A DNA stretch of 64,000 nt from G963422445 sp963422445 (GCA_963422445.2 CAXXOV010000001.1:1-64000), one strand, 5' to 3'; positions 18,115 to 26,848 are shown, numbered from the stretch's first letter. Program-made: numbers and translations. The notes: generated from the sequence alone by a model not told the origin.

Positions 18115-19284
18115 GTGAATGACTATAAGGACACACTCATGACTGGACAAGATATTTTGCAGGAAACAGTTGCCGACCTAGTCAATCGAAAGATTGAGGG
18201 AACCTATTGGGATTTCAAATGTAGACATCACCACAATAACGGCGATCTCGTTCACGATGTTCTATGTCTTGCCAATGCCAAGCATCATGGCAACAGATAT
18301 CTGATATTCGGAGTTGACGATAAGGATTTCTCCTTGCATTCGATAAGCGAAAAAACGGGACGAAAAACGCAAGCCGAAATTGCTGGTTTGTTCCGTGACA
18401 ATTCGAGAAAATTCTTCCAGTCAAGATTCCCCGAATTTTACTTGTCTGAAGTCAAAATCAATGATGCATTACTTGATGTTCTGGTAGTAGAGGATACGCC
18501 GCACAAGCCTTATTATCTAATTGAAAGATACGAGAAGATCTGCGCTCATCACATCTATACAAGAGTTTGTGACACCAACACGCCGGTGAACGATGCTGCA
18601 CAACCTCACGAAATCGAACGCATGTGGCGGGAACGCTTCGGTCTCGATATGCCTCTTCATGACAGAGCTAAAATCTACTTGAACGACCACCACGCATGGA
18701 TATCAAGTAACAGGGGTAACGAAAGTATTTGCATGTACTACAGAACCTTCCCGGAATTTACTTTGAGAGTTTCTGAGGCGGAAGAGTACATGGTTCGCCA
18801 TGAAGAATGGACGCGGGGAGAAATTCGTATCGACAATACTAATGCATGGTATTACGATATCTATTATCATCAAACCCGTATGGCCCGCGTTCGAGGCGTC
18901 AGTTTTGATGACGGCAAGAAATCAATGATAGCTCCAACATGGCGACCTCTCGGAGCAGGGCGTTTCTATTTCTACCAAGCTGACAGCATTGAATACGCTG
19001 TTCATAAATTCCACTCCGAATTTTCTAAGAAAGACGACTCCCTGACACTCCGCATAAGAGATAGGGGAGGAAAAGCCAAAGCTGAAGAAGCTGAAGCACG
19101 CTCGCTGTGGGGACATCACATGAGGATACCCGTCCTTCGTGTCGGAGAATTGGATGCCCTTTTTGGCTCTAACGGCAGCTGCGAGTCCGTAGAGCCAAGC
19201 ACTGACGAAGCTGAGCAATACCGAATCTTCCTTCGTAATCAGATCGACTTTGAGAAATGGCGCGACGAACTTGGCAAAAGCTGA
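18115..19284 (+). CDS. AlbA_2 (Schlafen-type) domain protein, 389 aa
   Basis: Residues about 10-140 match the AlbA_2 / divergent AAA_4 fold: an EGTYWDFKC start, a DLVHDVLCLANAKHHGNRYLIFGVDD core, then PHKPYYLIER. The C-terminal 250 residues are unassigned. Such proteins are frequent in defence islands and are thought to bind nucleic acid. The gene is visibly more A+T-rich than its neighbours, which suggests separate acquisition. It overlaps the out-of-frame end of the MmeI-like gene by eight bases. A second start at 18139 (MTGQDIL) is possible. It is followed at 19430 by a fragment resembling another methyltransferase end. Confidence 0.72.
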   Translation: MNDYKDTLMTGQDILQETVADLVNRKIEGTYWDFKCRHHHNNGDLVHDVLCLANAKHHGNRYLIFGVDDKDFSLHSISEKTGRKTQAEIAGLFRDNSRKFFQSRFPEFYLSEVKINDALLDVLVVEDTPHKPYYLIERYEKICAHHIYTRVCDTNTPVNDAAQPHEIERMWRERFGLDMPLHDRAKIYLNDHHAWISSNRGNESICMYYRTFPEFTLRVSEAEEYMVRHEEWTRGEIRIDNTNAWYYDIYYHQTRMARVRGVSFDDGKKSMIAPTWRPLGAGRFYFYQADSIEYAVHKFHSEFSKKDDSLTLRIRDRGGKAKAEEAEARSLWGHHMRIPVLRVGELDALFGSNGSCESVEPSTDEAEQYRIFLRNQIDFEKWRDELGKS

Positions 19285-19429
19285 TAACAATCCGATGTGA
19301 TATCCCTTTACAAGTTGTCAGTCACGAGATCGAAATGCACCATGTCCCCCGAATCGACACCACCCTTTTAACAATACGAACCTCTCGTACGGGACACTAG
19401 CCTTACTCGACACCCGCGCCACCTACCCA

Positions 19430-19511
19430 CCTAACCCTGACCGATCTCATGCTGCCCAACCTACACCGTGGCCACCAAGCCCTCGACCGCGCCGTGGGCC
19501 CACTCTACCAA
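19430..19511 (+). pseudogene. remnant of an MmeI-family methyltransferase C-terminus
   Basis: The plus strand reads TLTDLMLPNLHRGHQALDR then AVGPLYQ, clearly related to TLADLYDPDLIPPNLRRAHQ then ALDRAVDRLYR at the end of the MmeI-like enzyme above. The DNA is diverged, so this is not a recent copy. It implies that a second methyltransferase once ended here, or that the AlbA_2 gene arrived by recombination that left a second gene end behind. It lies antisense to the 3' end of the HEPN-like frame. I see nothing in 19285-19429. Confidence 0.65.
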
Positions 19512-20226
19512 CTGCAATCCGAAGTTTGGCACTTTGTCCTTCCTGATTACGCACCAAGCTCATCCGAGCTACGGACACGACACGCAATCGACCTCGATGG
19601 CTCGCCGGAGGCCGCAAATCGGCGTCCGGGTCCCGGGAAACGTCGTCGCGTGGCCTCCTGAACCCCGGTTTCCCGCACCCGGCAGTCGCAAGATGAGCTT
19701 GGTGCGTAATCAGGTTGTCCTTTGGAAGGATCCAAATCGTTTCGCCGTCCCACATTGCCCCGGCTGGTACGGTCTTCCCACGTGGAGTCAGGTCGTACTT
19801 GAGGTGGATCATCGCGTTCGCGTTCCATTGCAGGACCTCTTCAAGCGATGCCATCTCAACTTTGAACCTCTCTTGCCGCAACTGCTGTCTTCCTTCCGAT
19901 TGGACAAGTGCGTAGCGCTCGCAAGCACTCTCGTAGATTCTCTTGATTTGAGTTTGTGTACCACGTTGCAACCTGCTGAAGATATTCGCGATGTGGTGCG
20001 TGTGCTCGGGCTCCGCTCTGCCGTTCTCATACGACCAGAGCCCCTTGATTGTCAGCTCCACGATTAGCGCGTAGAGAACGATGCTGGTCATCCCGAGGTC
20101 GAGCCTTGATCTGTCCTCTGCCTCTTCCCGACTCTCTCCGGGTCGTTGGACCGCAATTGCCGATAGCACCCTCAGCGACCTTCCGAGTTGGCACGCCGTA
20201 TCGATCATGTTCCTCTCTTTTTTCAT
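19447..20226 (-). CDS. HEPN-like protein interrupted near its 3' end, 259 aa as read
   Basis: The N-terminal 170 residues look like a helical HEPN-superfamily protein: an LYALIVELTIKGLW helix, then R70-AEPE-H75, which fits the Rx4-6H ribonuclease signature, then HHIANIFSRL. This is inference from pattern, not a search. From about residue 170 the reading frame runs through a 173-base mobile element (19542-19714). Removing the element and one 8-base target copy restores a 194-residue frame ending at TAG 19461-19463 after ETIWILPKDK-VPNFGLQLVEW. The start has an AGGAGGG site that overlaps the end of the upstream 42-aa gene, three bases away. This suggests a translationally linked pair. Confidence 0.6.
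   Translation of the reverse strand: MKKERNMIDTACQLGRSLRVLSAIAVQRPGESREEAEDRSRLDLGMTSIVLYALIVELTIKGLWSYENGRAEPEHTHHIANIFSRLQRGTQTQIKRIYESACERYALVQSEGRQQLRQERFKVEMASLEEVLQWNANAMIHLKYDLTPRGKTVPAGAMWDGETIWILPKDNLITHQAHLATAGCGKPGFRRPRDDVSRDPDADLRPPASHRGRLRVVSVARMSLVRNQEGQSAKLRIAVGRVGPRRGRGLGGHGVGWAA
19542..19714. mobile_element. 173-bp MITE in the HEPN-like gene
   Basis: Perfect 23-base terminal inverted repeats (19542-19564 and 19692-19714; outer sequence CCTGATTACGCACC) enclose 127 bases without a gene. The 8-base direct repeat TTGTCCTT flanks it exactly (19534-19541 and 19715-19722). Perfect ends and target copy indicate a recent insertion by a transposase supplied elsewhere. No parent element is in this window. 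Confidence 0.85.
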
Positions 20227-20229
20227 CTC

Positions 20230-20358
20230 TTACCCTCCTGTTATGCGGATTTCTGGGCGAAAGAGCGTTCTGAAGAACCAGGTGCCGGAGGGCGCCAGGA
20301 TTGCAATTATAAGTCCCCCAATTACCGCCGCAGTTATTGCATCACCTAAAGTTTGCAC
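20230..20358 (-). CDS. small single-pass membrane protein, 42 aa
   Basis: A short frame begins at GTG (20356-20358) five bases after a perfect AAGGAG ribosome site. It encodes one hydrophobic helix (about residues 7-27: AITAAVIGGLIIAIL, then APSGTWFF) and a basic tail (FRTLFRPEIR). It stops three bases before the HEPN-like start and supplies that gene's AGGAGG site. The organisation and codon-level continuity support a real gene that standard length cut-offs would miss. Function unknown; a membrane partner or antitoxin for the HEPN-like protein is conceivable. Confidence 0.6.
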   Translation of the reverse strand: MQTLGDAITAAVIGGLIIAILAPSGTWFFRTLFRPEIRITGG

Positions 20359-20398
20359 GGACACTCCTTCAGAACGGGCCTATTCCCTTGCTGGCTCG

Positions 20399-21624
20399 TC
20401 AGGCCAGCGGTGTCGAGGAAGACCGCCTTGCGCTCGGAAGCATGTCCACAAAGACGGCTTGAGGCTTGGGACTCGGAATCTCCATCGCTTTCGCGATCAT
20501 CTTACCAACCTTTTCCGCCGCTTCGACGAGATGCCCGTCGGCAAGGTGTGCGTAGCCGGCGGTGGTGCGGCGCCGCCGGTGCCCGAGCAGCTTGCCGACC
20601 AGGGGCAGATTCTCGCCCGACATGACCGCCTGGCTTGCGGCGGTGTGCCGAAGGTCATGCAGACGCAGGCTGCCGAGCTTCGCGTCGTTGCATACCGTCC
20701 GCCAGCACGTCGTAAAGCTATAGGCGCTTCGGCCTTCGGCGTAGCGCGGAAACAGGTGCGCATCCGGGTCGCGCGCACCGGGCAGCGCGGCGACCTGCGC
20801 CCGCGCGGCCTCGCCGAGCGGAACGGTGCGCGGGCCGGTCTTCGAATCCCGAAGGTTGACGGCGTCCTCGCCGATATCGCGCCAGCGCAGGTCGAGCACT
20901 TCGCTGCGGCGGCACCCGGTGAGCGCGAGCAGCCGGATCGCGGGGACGGCCTCGGGCCATTGCGTCTCGCGGGCGTCGAGCGCGCGCCCGAGCCGGGCCA
21001 ACTCGTCCGTGTCCAGGAACCGGGCGAGCTTCTTCCTCGGGTTCTTCGCGATGCCGAGACAGGGGTTGCTGCTGCGCTCGCGCAATCCCCACTCTTCGGC
21101 CCGGAACATCATCGCGCGCAGGATCTCGAAGGCGCGGTTGGCCGCGCCGGGCTTGTCCCTGCTGGCCGCGTCGAACCACGCGGCCACGTCCTCCGGGCCG
21201 ATGCGGTCGAGCGGCATCCTGCCGAAGGCGGGCAGGATGCGGGCCTTCAGATAGATGCGCACGGTCCTGCGCCCGAGGGCTTCCAGTGCGGCTCGCAGCG
21301 CCGCAGGTACTCGTCCGCGAACTCCCGGAAGGTCGGGGTCTTCTTCTCGCGCTGGAGGTCGTCTGCGGGATTGTCGCCCGCGCGGATGCGCGCGAGCATG
21401 TCGCGGGCGCGGCGGCGGGCCTCGGCAAGCTCCATCTCGCCGTGCCGGGCGATGACGATGCGGCGACTCCGCCCCTCGATACGGGTCTGCACAATCCAGA
21501 CCTTCCGTCCCGACGGGTGGATGCGCAGCCCGAAGCCGGGCAGCGACTTGTCGAACAGGAACGTGTCCTTGCCGCCGGGCCTGCTCTCGCGGGCCAGGCG
21601 CGGGGTGAGGTCAACGGTGGGCAT
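20399..21624 (-). pseudogene. tyrosine recombinase A2, frameshifted
   Basis: The N-terminal part (MPTVDLTPRLARES to FADEYLRRCEPHWKPSG) and the rest (VRIYLKARILPAFGRMPLDR to HDLRHTAASQ, LLGH, TTAGYAHL) are in different frames. They join near 21255, so one indel disrupts an otherwise complete integrase with intact catalytic residues (TGCRRSEV, HDLRH, Tyr). The start follows a GGAGGG site and overlaps the end of B2 by 14 bases. It is the counterpart of A1 (shared GAANRAFEILRAM). Confidence 0.85.
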
Positions 21625-22800
21625 GGCTCGTCCCTCCTTCGTCCTCTTCGCCCCTTCCGGCCAGGGCCGCATGGATGCGGTTCGACACCCGGTCGGCGGC
21701 GTCGGCAACGGACCGGTCGGACAGATGGACATAGCGCTCCGTGGTCTCGACCAGGGCGTGACCGAGGAGCTTCGCGACGGTCACCATGTCCACGCCGTTC
21801 ATGGCCGCGACCGAAGCCCAGCTATGGCGAAGGTCGTGCAGCCGCAATCCGGGCAGGCCCGCCTCGTTGCGGATGCGGGTCCATTGGTACTCGATATTGT
21901 CGATGTGCCGCGTCGGCGGACGGGCCGGAAACAGGAACGGGCAATCCGGGCTGTATCGCGGGATGGCGTCGATGACGGCGCGCGCGGCGCTCGACAGCCA
22001 CACCGTGCGCGGTCCGGACTTCGAGTCGGGCAGATGGATGCGCGTGCCGCGAATCCAGTCCCATTCGAGGGAGACGACTTCGCCGACGCGGCACCCGGTC
22101 AGCATCAGCAGGCGGATGACGGCGACGGCCTGGGGGCAATAGAACTCGTCGCGGGTGAGCACAGCGTTGAGCCGGGCCATCTCCTCGGCAGCAAGAAACC
22201 GCTCCCTGGGCTGCATCCGATATCGCCTGGCGTTCCTGCAGGGGTTGGAGTTGTGCGGGCGGTATCCCCAGAGCTCGGCCATGCGCATCATCATGGACAG
22301 GACGGGCATGGCGCGGTTGGCGGCGCCGGGCCGTCGGCCATGGACGCGAACCAGTCCCTGACGTGTTCGACGGCGATGGCGTCCACGGTCATATGGCCGA
22401 AGGCGGGGAGGATGCACTTGCGGACCATGTAGGCGTTGGACTCCAGGGTCCTGAGCTTCCAGTGCCGGGCCTGCCGGTCGAGGAACTCGGCGGCGAAGTC
22501 GTCCATCGGGTGGCCGGGCGTCTTGAGTCCATTGTCGTTCTTCGCCGTGTCGAGGAAGGCGGCAATCAGCTTGCGGGCCTCGGCGCGCGCCTCCGGCACG
22601 GTCATGGCGTCGGCGCTGCCGAGGGTGGCGTAGCGCCTGCGCCCGCGCACCATGCGGTTGAAGACGAATGTGCGCACGCCGGTCGGCTGCACGGCGAGGC
22701 CGAGGCCGGTCACCATGTCGTCGCGGAGTTCGTACTTCCTGGCGCGGGGCCTGGCGGCGCGGACACGCTGGGCGAAGGTGGACTTGGGATTGTCGCTCAT
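21611..22800 (-). pseudogene. tyrosine recombinase B2, frameshifted
   Basis: The frame from MSDNPKSTFAQRV runs to about 22325 (VRDWFASMADG). The remaining two thirds (ANRAMPVLSMMMRMAELWGY to the TGCRVGEV, HDLRHSW, LLGH and TTERYVHL boxes) are in another frame. The start has an AGGAG site. Its relation to B1 is evident from SNPCRN-RRY and PRERFL. B2 and A2 form the same overlapping two-gene unit as B1 and A1, but both members carry a frameshift, so this copy is likely inactive unless the shifts are sequencing errors. Confidence 0.85.
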
Positions 22801-22974
22801 GGTCGCGGCTCCTGTGTCGGGCCGCGCGGCCGGGCGGTAGTAGAGGAAGCGGCCGCGGCGGCGTTTCTTCGAGGAAGCCGAGAGGCGGAGCGGGGCGCTG
22901 TGAGCCGTAAGGCTCTGTATCTATGGCAGTTTCCGCCGATTCATGCGAAGGCGGGCGCTTAGTGTTGAGGGCAC

Positions 22975-23284
22975 CTTGGGTGCGTGGGGTCTGAGACCCA
23001 AGGCCGCCTCCGTGCAGTCGGGACGGCCGGAGTTGGGGCATCGAGGTTCGGGAAATCGGCGCCGGAGGCCCCGGCGGGTGGAAGCCGCCGCAGCGATTGA
23101 TGCGGGCGGCGATGCAGAGCGAGCCGGGGGCAGTCGTGCTGCGCACGACTGCCGGAGGCGGCGGTGTCCGCAGTCATGCGGACACCAGTGCACGGCGCGG
23201 TGCGGAGCGAAGTGCGGGCGTGCTCTGCAGGAGCGCCCGCACGAGTGCGGCGAGTAATGCACCGGGTGGTGCGCGAGCCGGTGC
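22975..23284. repeat. cluster of five perfect hairpins, no gene
   Basis: Stem arms: 22975-22981/22996-23002 (7 bp), 23129-23139/23143-23153 (11 bp, loop TGC), 23163-23172/23177-23186 (10 bp, loop GTCA), 23212-23220/23234-23242 (9 bp), and 23259-23265/23278-23284 (7 bp). No reading frame in 22801-23422 has a ribosome site or recognisable protein. It could be a structured RNA, a recombination site region or a replication/transfer element. Confidence 0.55.
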
Positions 23285-23422
23285 GCGGCGAAGCCCGCAG
23301 CCGGCCAGGGCGAGCGAGGCGGCGGCGGAATGCGGCGGCGAGCACAGCGGGCTGGAGCACGAGCGGCGCGCGAGGTTCGCTGTCGACGCTTCGTGGCCGG
23401 TTGGAGTAAAACGGGCCGCGGG

Positions 23423-24223
23423 TCAGGCGGCCACCTTCATCACCGGGATGCCCATCGCCTTGGCCTTGTCGGCGAGGTTCGCGATGATGCCGTTGCCGGG
23501 GAAGACGATGACGCCCTTCGGGAGGAGGTCGAGCAGCTCGTCGTTGCGCCGGAACGGTGCGGCCCGTCCGTGGCGGTCCCAGTCGGGCTTGCACACCACT
23601 TGGTGGACGCCGCGCTGCTCGGCCCACTGTGCGGCGATGCGCTCGACGCCGGGGCCGCCGCCGTGCGCCAGCACGATGTCGGCGTATTTCGCGCGGGCCT
23701 TGTCGAGGCTGCGGAAGACGGTGCCAGCGTCGGCGACCCTGCCGCCCGCGATGGCGACGAGGGTGCCCTCGGGCAGGTGCACCCGTGTCTCGCGGTCCTT
23801 CCTCGCGCGCTGGAAGTCGCGTGCCTCAATGGCGGCCGAGGTGAGCTTGCCGGTCCGGCTGGTGTGCGACCCGCACCGCGGACGCCAGACCTCGCCGGTC
23901 CCGGCGCGGTCGGTGATGAGTTCGAGCTCGCGCTTCTTCGCCAGGCAGGGCTCGCAGGACGAGCGGCCGCCCATCGCCGGAGCGGTTCCGCATCTGACGC
24001 ATATGCCGGCTTCGCAGTGCGCTTCGGCCTGCCGGCGGGAACGCTCGCGCTCATACGATCTTGCCCGAGCCGGGCCGCGTCGCGGCTTGCCCGCCGCGCG
24101 CAGCCGCGCGGGCCTTCTCCGCGTAGGCACCGCAGATGGGCCGGCCACGCGCCGTTGGTCAACGCGCCTGTGGTAGCGCTCGCGGTCCTTCTGCTTGCCG
24201 ACCTCCTGGTCTCGATATGCCAC
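23423..24223 (-). CDS. zinc-ribbon plus DUF2493 (YspA/SLOG-family) protein, 266 aa
   Basis: It starts at GTG five bases after AGGAGG. Residues 1-30 (AYRDQEVG-DRERYHRR) match the N-terminus of the zinc-ribbon protein at 339-1349. One ribbon (CVRCG...CEPC) lies near residue 100. From about residue 145 a DUF2493 SLOG domain follows: VAIAGGRV, KARAKYADIVLAHGGGPGVE, AAQWAEQRGV, FPGNGIIANLADKAKAMGIP. SLOG domains bind nucleotide ligands, some in conflict and signalling systems. A low-complexity Arg/Pro stretch (about residues 30-60) may be a pair of compensating frameshifts where another ribbon was lost. It follows the broken 108-aa paralogue, as in the left-hand copy. Confidence 0.75.
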   Translation of the reverse strand: MAYRDQEVGKQKDRERYHRRVDQRRVAGPSAVPTRRRPARLRAAGKPRRGPARARSYERERSRRQAEAHCEAGICVRCGTAPAMGGRSSCEPCLAKKRELELITDRAGTGEVWRPRCGSHTSRTGKLTSAAIEARDFQRARKDRETRVHLPEGTLVAIAGGRVADAGTVFRSLDKARAKYADIVLAHGGGPGVERIAAQWAEQRGVHQVVCKPDWDRHGRAAPFRRNDELLDLLPKGVIVFPGNGIIANLADKAKAMGIPVMKVAA

Positions 24224-24308
24224 TGCGTCCTCCTGGCGTATTCTGATTCTGGAGTACAGGCGCCCCGGCCGGGCTTGCTGCCGGCGGGAACGTCCGAGAG
24301 AACGTCGC

Positions 24309-24572
24309 TCAACCTCTCTGTCGGCGGTCGTGAAAAATCCCCGTCGCGAGATGTCCCCCAAATCTGTCTGCCGCCCCTGGTGCGCAGTCCGGTACACACG
24401 ATGATCTCGGTGCAGGCCGGAAGCATCGCCTCGACATCCGTGCGCGAGACCACGATACGCCTCGTTTTGGGCGCATCGGGCTGAACGGGGCGAATGTCGC
24501 CATCGAGCAGCGCCTTGAAGCGCTCGACCACGAAGCGGTCATCGCCGTCGAGGCCGTTGCCGAAGTTGTGAA
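24309..24572 (-). pseudogene. paralogue of the 108-aa protein, truncated and frameshifted
   Basis: From the IS edge it reads SLVHNFGNG, VVERFKALLDGDIRPVQPDA and EIIVCTGLRT. The expected C-terminus (GIFHDRRQRG, stop 24309) is in another frame after a shift near 24350. The 5' end is cut by the IS5 element at 24573. It pairs with the downstream zinc-ribbon/SLOG gene exactly as 1437-1763 pairs with 339-1349. Confidence 0.7.
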
Positions 24573-25331
24573 CTAGGTCGTGTTGACACTAACGCAGTGC
24601 CTCGACGATGAGCGCGAAGGTGATGAAGCCGAGGAAGATGACGTCGAGCTTGTCGTAGCGTGTGAAGATGCGCCGGAAGCCCTTGAGCCGTCGGAACAGC
24701 CGCTCCACCTCATTGCGGCGTTTGTACAACTGCCGGTCGTACGTATGCACGGTCCATCAGCAGGGACCGGGGTGTCTTCTGGCGCCCCAGACGTTCGAGT
24801 AGCTTGCGTCCTTCGGGCGCATCCTGGGCCTGGCCGGCAGACAGCGCGAAGGTCACGGCCGTTCGCTCATCTGCGGCAACCAGATGAACTTTGGTATTCC
24901 ATCCGCCCCGCGACTTGCCGATGCATTGCGGACCGTTTTTTTCAGCGCCCCGGCGCCATCGGGATGGACCTTCACGCTGGTGCTGTCCAGCGAGACCACA
25001 TCGAGCGTCACATGCACCATCCGCTCGCGCTGCAGGTGCTCGAAGACCCGCGCGAGCACGCCGCTCTTCGACCACCGGTTCATCCGGGTGTAAACGGTGT
25101 GCCACTTGCCGAAGCGAGGCGGCAGTCCGCGCCACTTGCAGCCGTGCTCGACGACATAGAGGAAGGCATTGAGCACCTGGAGGTTGGACACGGCGACGTT
25201 GCCGCGTTGGACCGGCAGATGCGGGGCAATGCGTTCGTAATGGGCCTGGCTGAGTTCCATACCGATGACTCGCTGGCGAGGGACCGGCCGCCACGATAGC
25301 ATCATTGAACATTAGTGTGAACACGCTCTAG
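24573..25331. mobile_element. IS5-family element (IS427-like), deleted
   Basis: Ends are near-perfect inverted repeats: CTAGGTCGTGTTGACACTAA at left and, reversed, CTAGAGCGTGTTCACACTAA at right (17 of 20). CTAG at both edges fits the target preference of this group. It cuts the 108-aa paralogue. The right flank (25332-25351) does not continue that gene, so something was lost or rearranged after insertion. Confidence 0.8.
24589..25260 (-). pseudogene. IS5-family transposase, frameshifted with internal deletion
   Basis: The N-terminal half (MELSQAHYERIAPHLPVQRG, GCKWRGLPPRFGKWHTVYTR, LDVVSLDSTSVKVHPDGAGA) is open to about 24853. The next part (GGWNTKVHLVAADERTAVTF, RSLLMDRAY) is in another frame. 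The segment after MDRAY is deleted so that it joins directly to DRQLYKRRNEVERLFRRLKG. The catalytic Asp and Glu can be seen, but the gene cannot make a full protein. Confidence 0.8.
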
Positions 25332-25351
25332 TTGTGATCTTTCAATAGGTT

Positions 25352-26848
25352 GAACCTCTTGCAAAATTCCTGTCCCCAGGGTCCGGTGAGCCCGGATCGG
25401 TCGGTTGATCCCGATCACCTCTGCACCTGGAGGTCGGAATCCATGGATTCGCGGTGTCTCATCAGAGATGATGAGACCAAACAGGGACCTTTGCGGACAT
25501 CGGGACACGCCTCTCCGGGCCCCTCTCTTCGAGAGGGCCGCGAAGGGTCGGCATGCGTTGTCGGAGCCGCGCTATGGGGCGGCGAGACGTATCAACGGGT
25601 CAGCCGCCAGGGCCAGGATGCCGAACATGAGATGGCAGGCGACCCTGGAATGTCCACGGACGCGGACATGGCGCCCGCCACACTCATCCTTGAGGCGGGC
25701 GTTGGTCCTCTCGACACCGGACCGGATCCGGAACCGCACGGTCTCGGGATCGACATGGCCTATTGCACGCCGGGCCCGGGCCTCCCGGTCTCGCTCCTCC
25801 TTGAGGTCCTTGTCCCGGCGCGGATTGACATCGATGATCGGCACATGGCCAAGCCGTTCGCTCATCTGGTAGATCTCTCTGGCATCATAGGCCGCGTCCA
25901 TGAGATCGTAGAGATTGGTCACACGCCCGGCGGTCATCATCGCCAGCGGGATCGCGACCTGGCTGTCATGGACGGATGCCGAGGTGAGGACGGTACTCAG
26001 CGGCACCCCGCAGTCTGCTGTGTTGATAGGCAGCTTGTAACCGCGCCAAGCCTCCATGACCCCCTTGGCAGTCTTCTTTGCCCCGTGATCGCAGACCTTC
26101 GGCAGCGCGTCGAGCATCTCATCGAGATCCATCCCGTTCGCTTGCCGTTCGAGACGCCCAGGCTCCTTCGTCCTCTCCTCGCCCTTGCGGGGCCGGCCGC
26201 GCTTGCGGTTCGGCGTCCTGGCCTTCGGCTTCGGGGCCGGCGTCTCCCGGGCCTCGATGGCCGTCGGGTCCCTCGACACGTGGCCGATGAGCGCGTCGCC
26301 CAGTGTCTCTGCAACCAGAGCCGCGTGCATCCTCTCCGGAAGGCGGGACTACGACCATTCGGCAAACGCCCGCGAAAACGTCGCTTCACGCGGGATCTCC
26401 GAGACACGCGACCAGCCGCACAGTCGGCGCAACGTCGGGTCCACCTTGAGCCTGTCGATCAGGTGGCGGGTCGTCGGCAGATCCCATACCGCCTTGGCGA
26501 TGAAGCCACGGGCCAGCGCCCGGCGATCCTCCCGGGGCCGACCCGGACCGGTCCACACCTCATCGACGAAGCCTTCCACCTTGACGAGATCGAGAGCTGT
26601 CACGAAGCGCTTGTGCGTCTCCAGGAGAGGACCGACCGCCTCGGCCAACGCAGGGAAAAGGTCCCCTTGAAATCGGTGCCAGAGATCGGATAAGGTCGAG
26701 CCAAGGGTCATCGGGGTCACCTCCTCGGTATCTTGTTATTGTGGAAACACGACATGCCACAGGATGCCCCGGGACCCAGGCCCTCGACAACAAAATCAGC
26801 CTCGACAAGGCAAAAAACCGGTCGGGCCGGCAATTTTGCAAGAGGTTC
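25352..26848 (-). mobile_element. IS copy A (DDE transposase IS, about 1.5 kb)
   Basis: The ends GAACCTCTTGCAAAATTCC and, on the other side, GAACCTCTTGCAAAATTGCC are inverted. It is the same IS as copies B (28826-33883) and C (51763-53260). Flanks of A alone do not match each other. The left flank GGTT (25348-25351) matches the right flank of copy B, so A and B may move as one composite unit. Confidence 0.85.
25572..26711 (-). pseudogene. transposase of IS copy A, one nonsense codon
   Basis: A 379-codon DDE_Tnp_1-type transposase (MTLGSTLSDLWHRF, FSRAFAEWS, RDPTAIEARE, GVPLSTVLTSASVHDSQVA, ERTNARLKDECGG). TAG at 26349-26351 replaces the CAG codon seen in copy C. All else is in frame. The start has AGGAGG eight bases upstream. 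I have not assigned the IS to a named family; IS4/IS5-type is likely. Confidence 0.85.

Noticed and set aside
19542..19714. An invertible DNA switch bounded by 23-bp inverted repeats that would swap the C-terminus of the HEPN-like protein
   Set aside because: Both orientations do stay open, but the exact 8-base direct repeats just outside the arms show a transposon-like insertion, which explains the repeats better.
20081..22432. Plus-strand frame of 783 codons
   Set aside because: It is antisense to the recombinase pair and has no recognisable domain; it is open only because of base composition.
22975..23284. CRISPR array
   Set aside because: The hairpins differ in sequence and spacing; there are no direct repeats with unique spacers and no cas genes.
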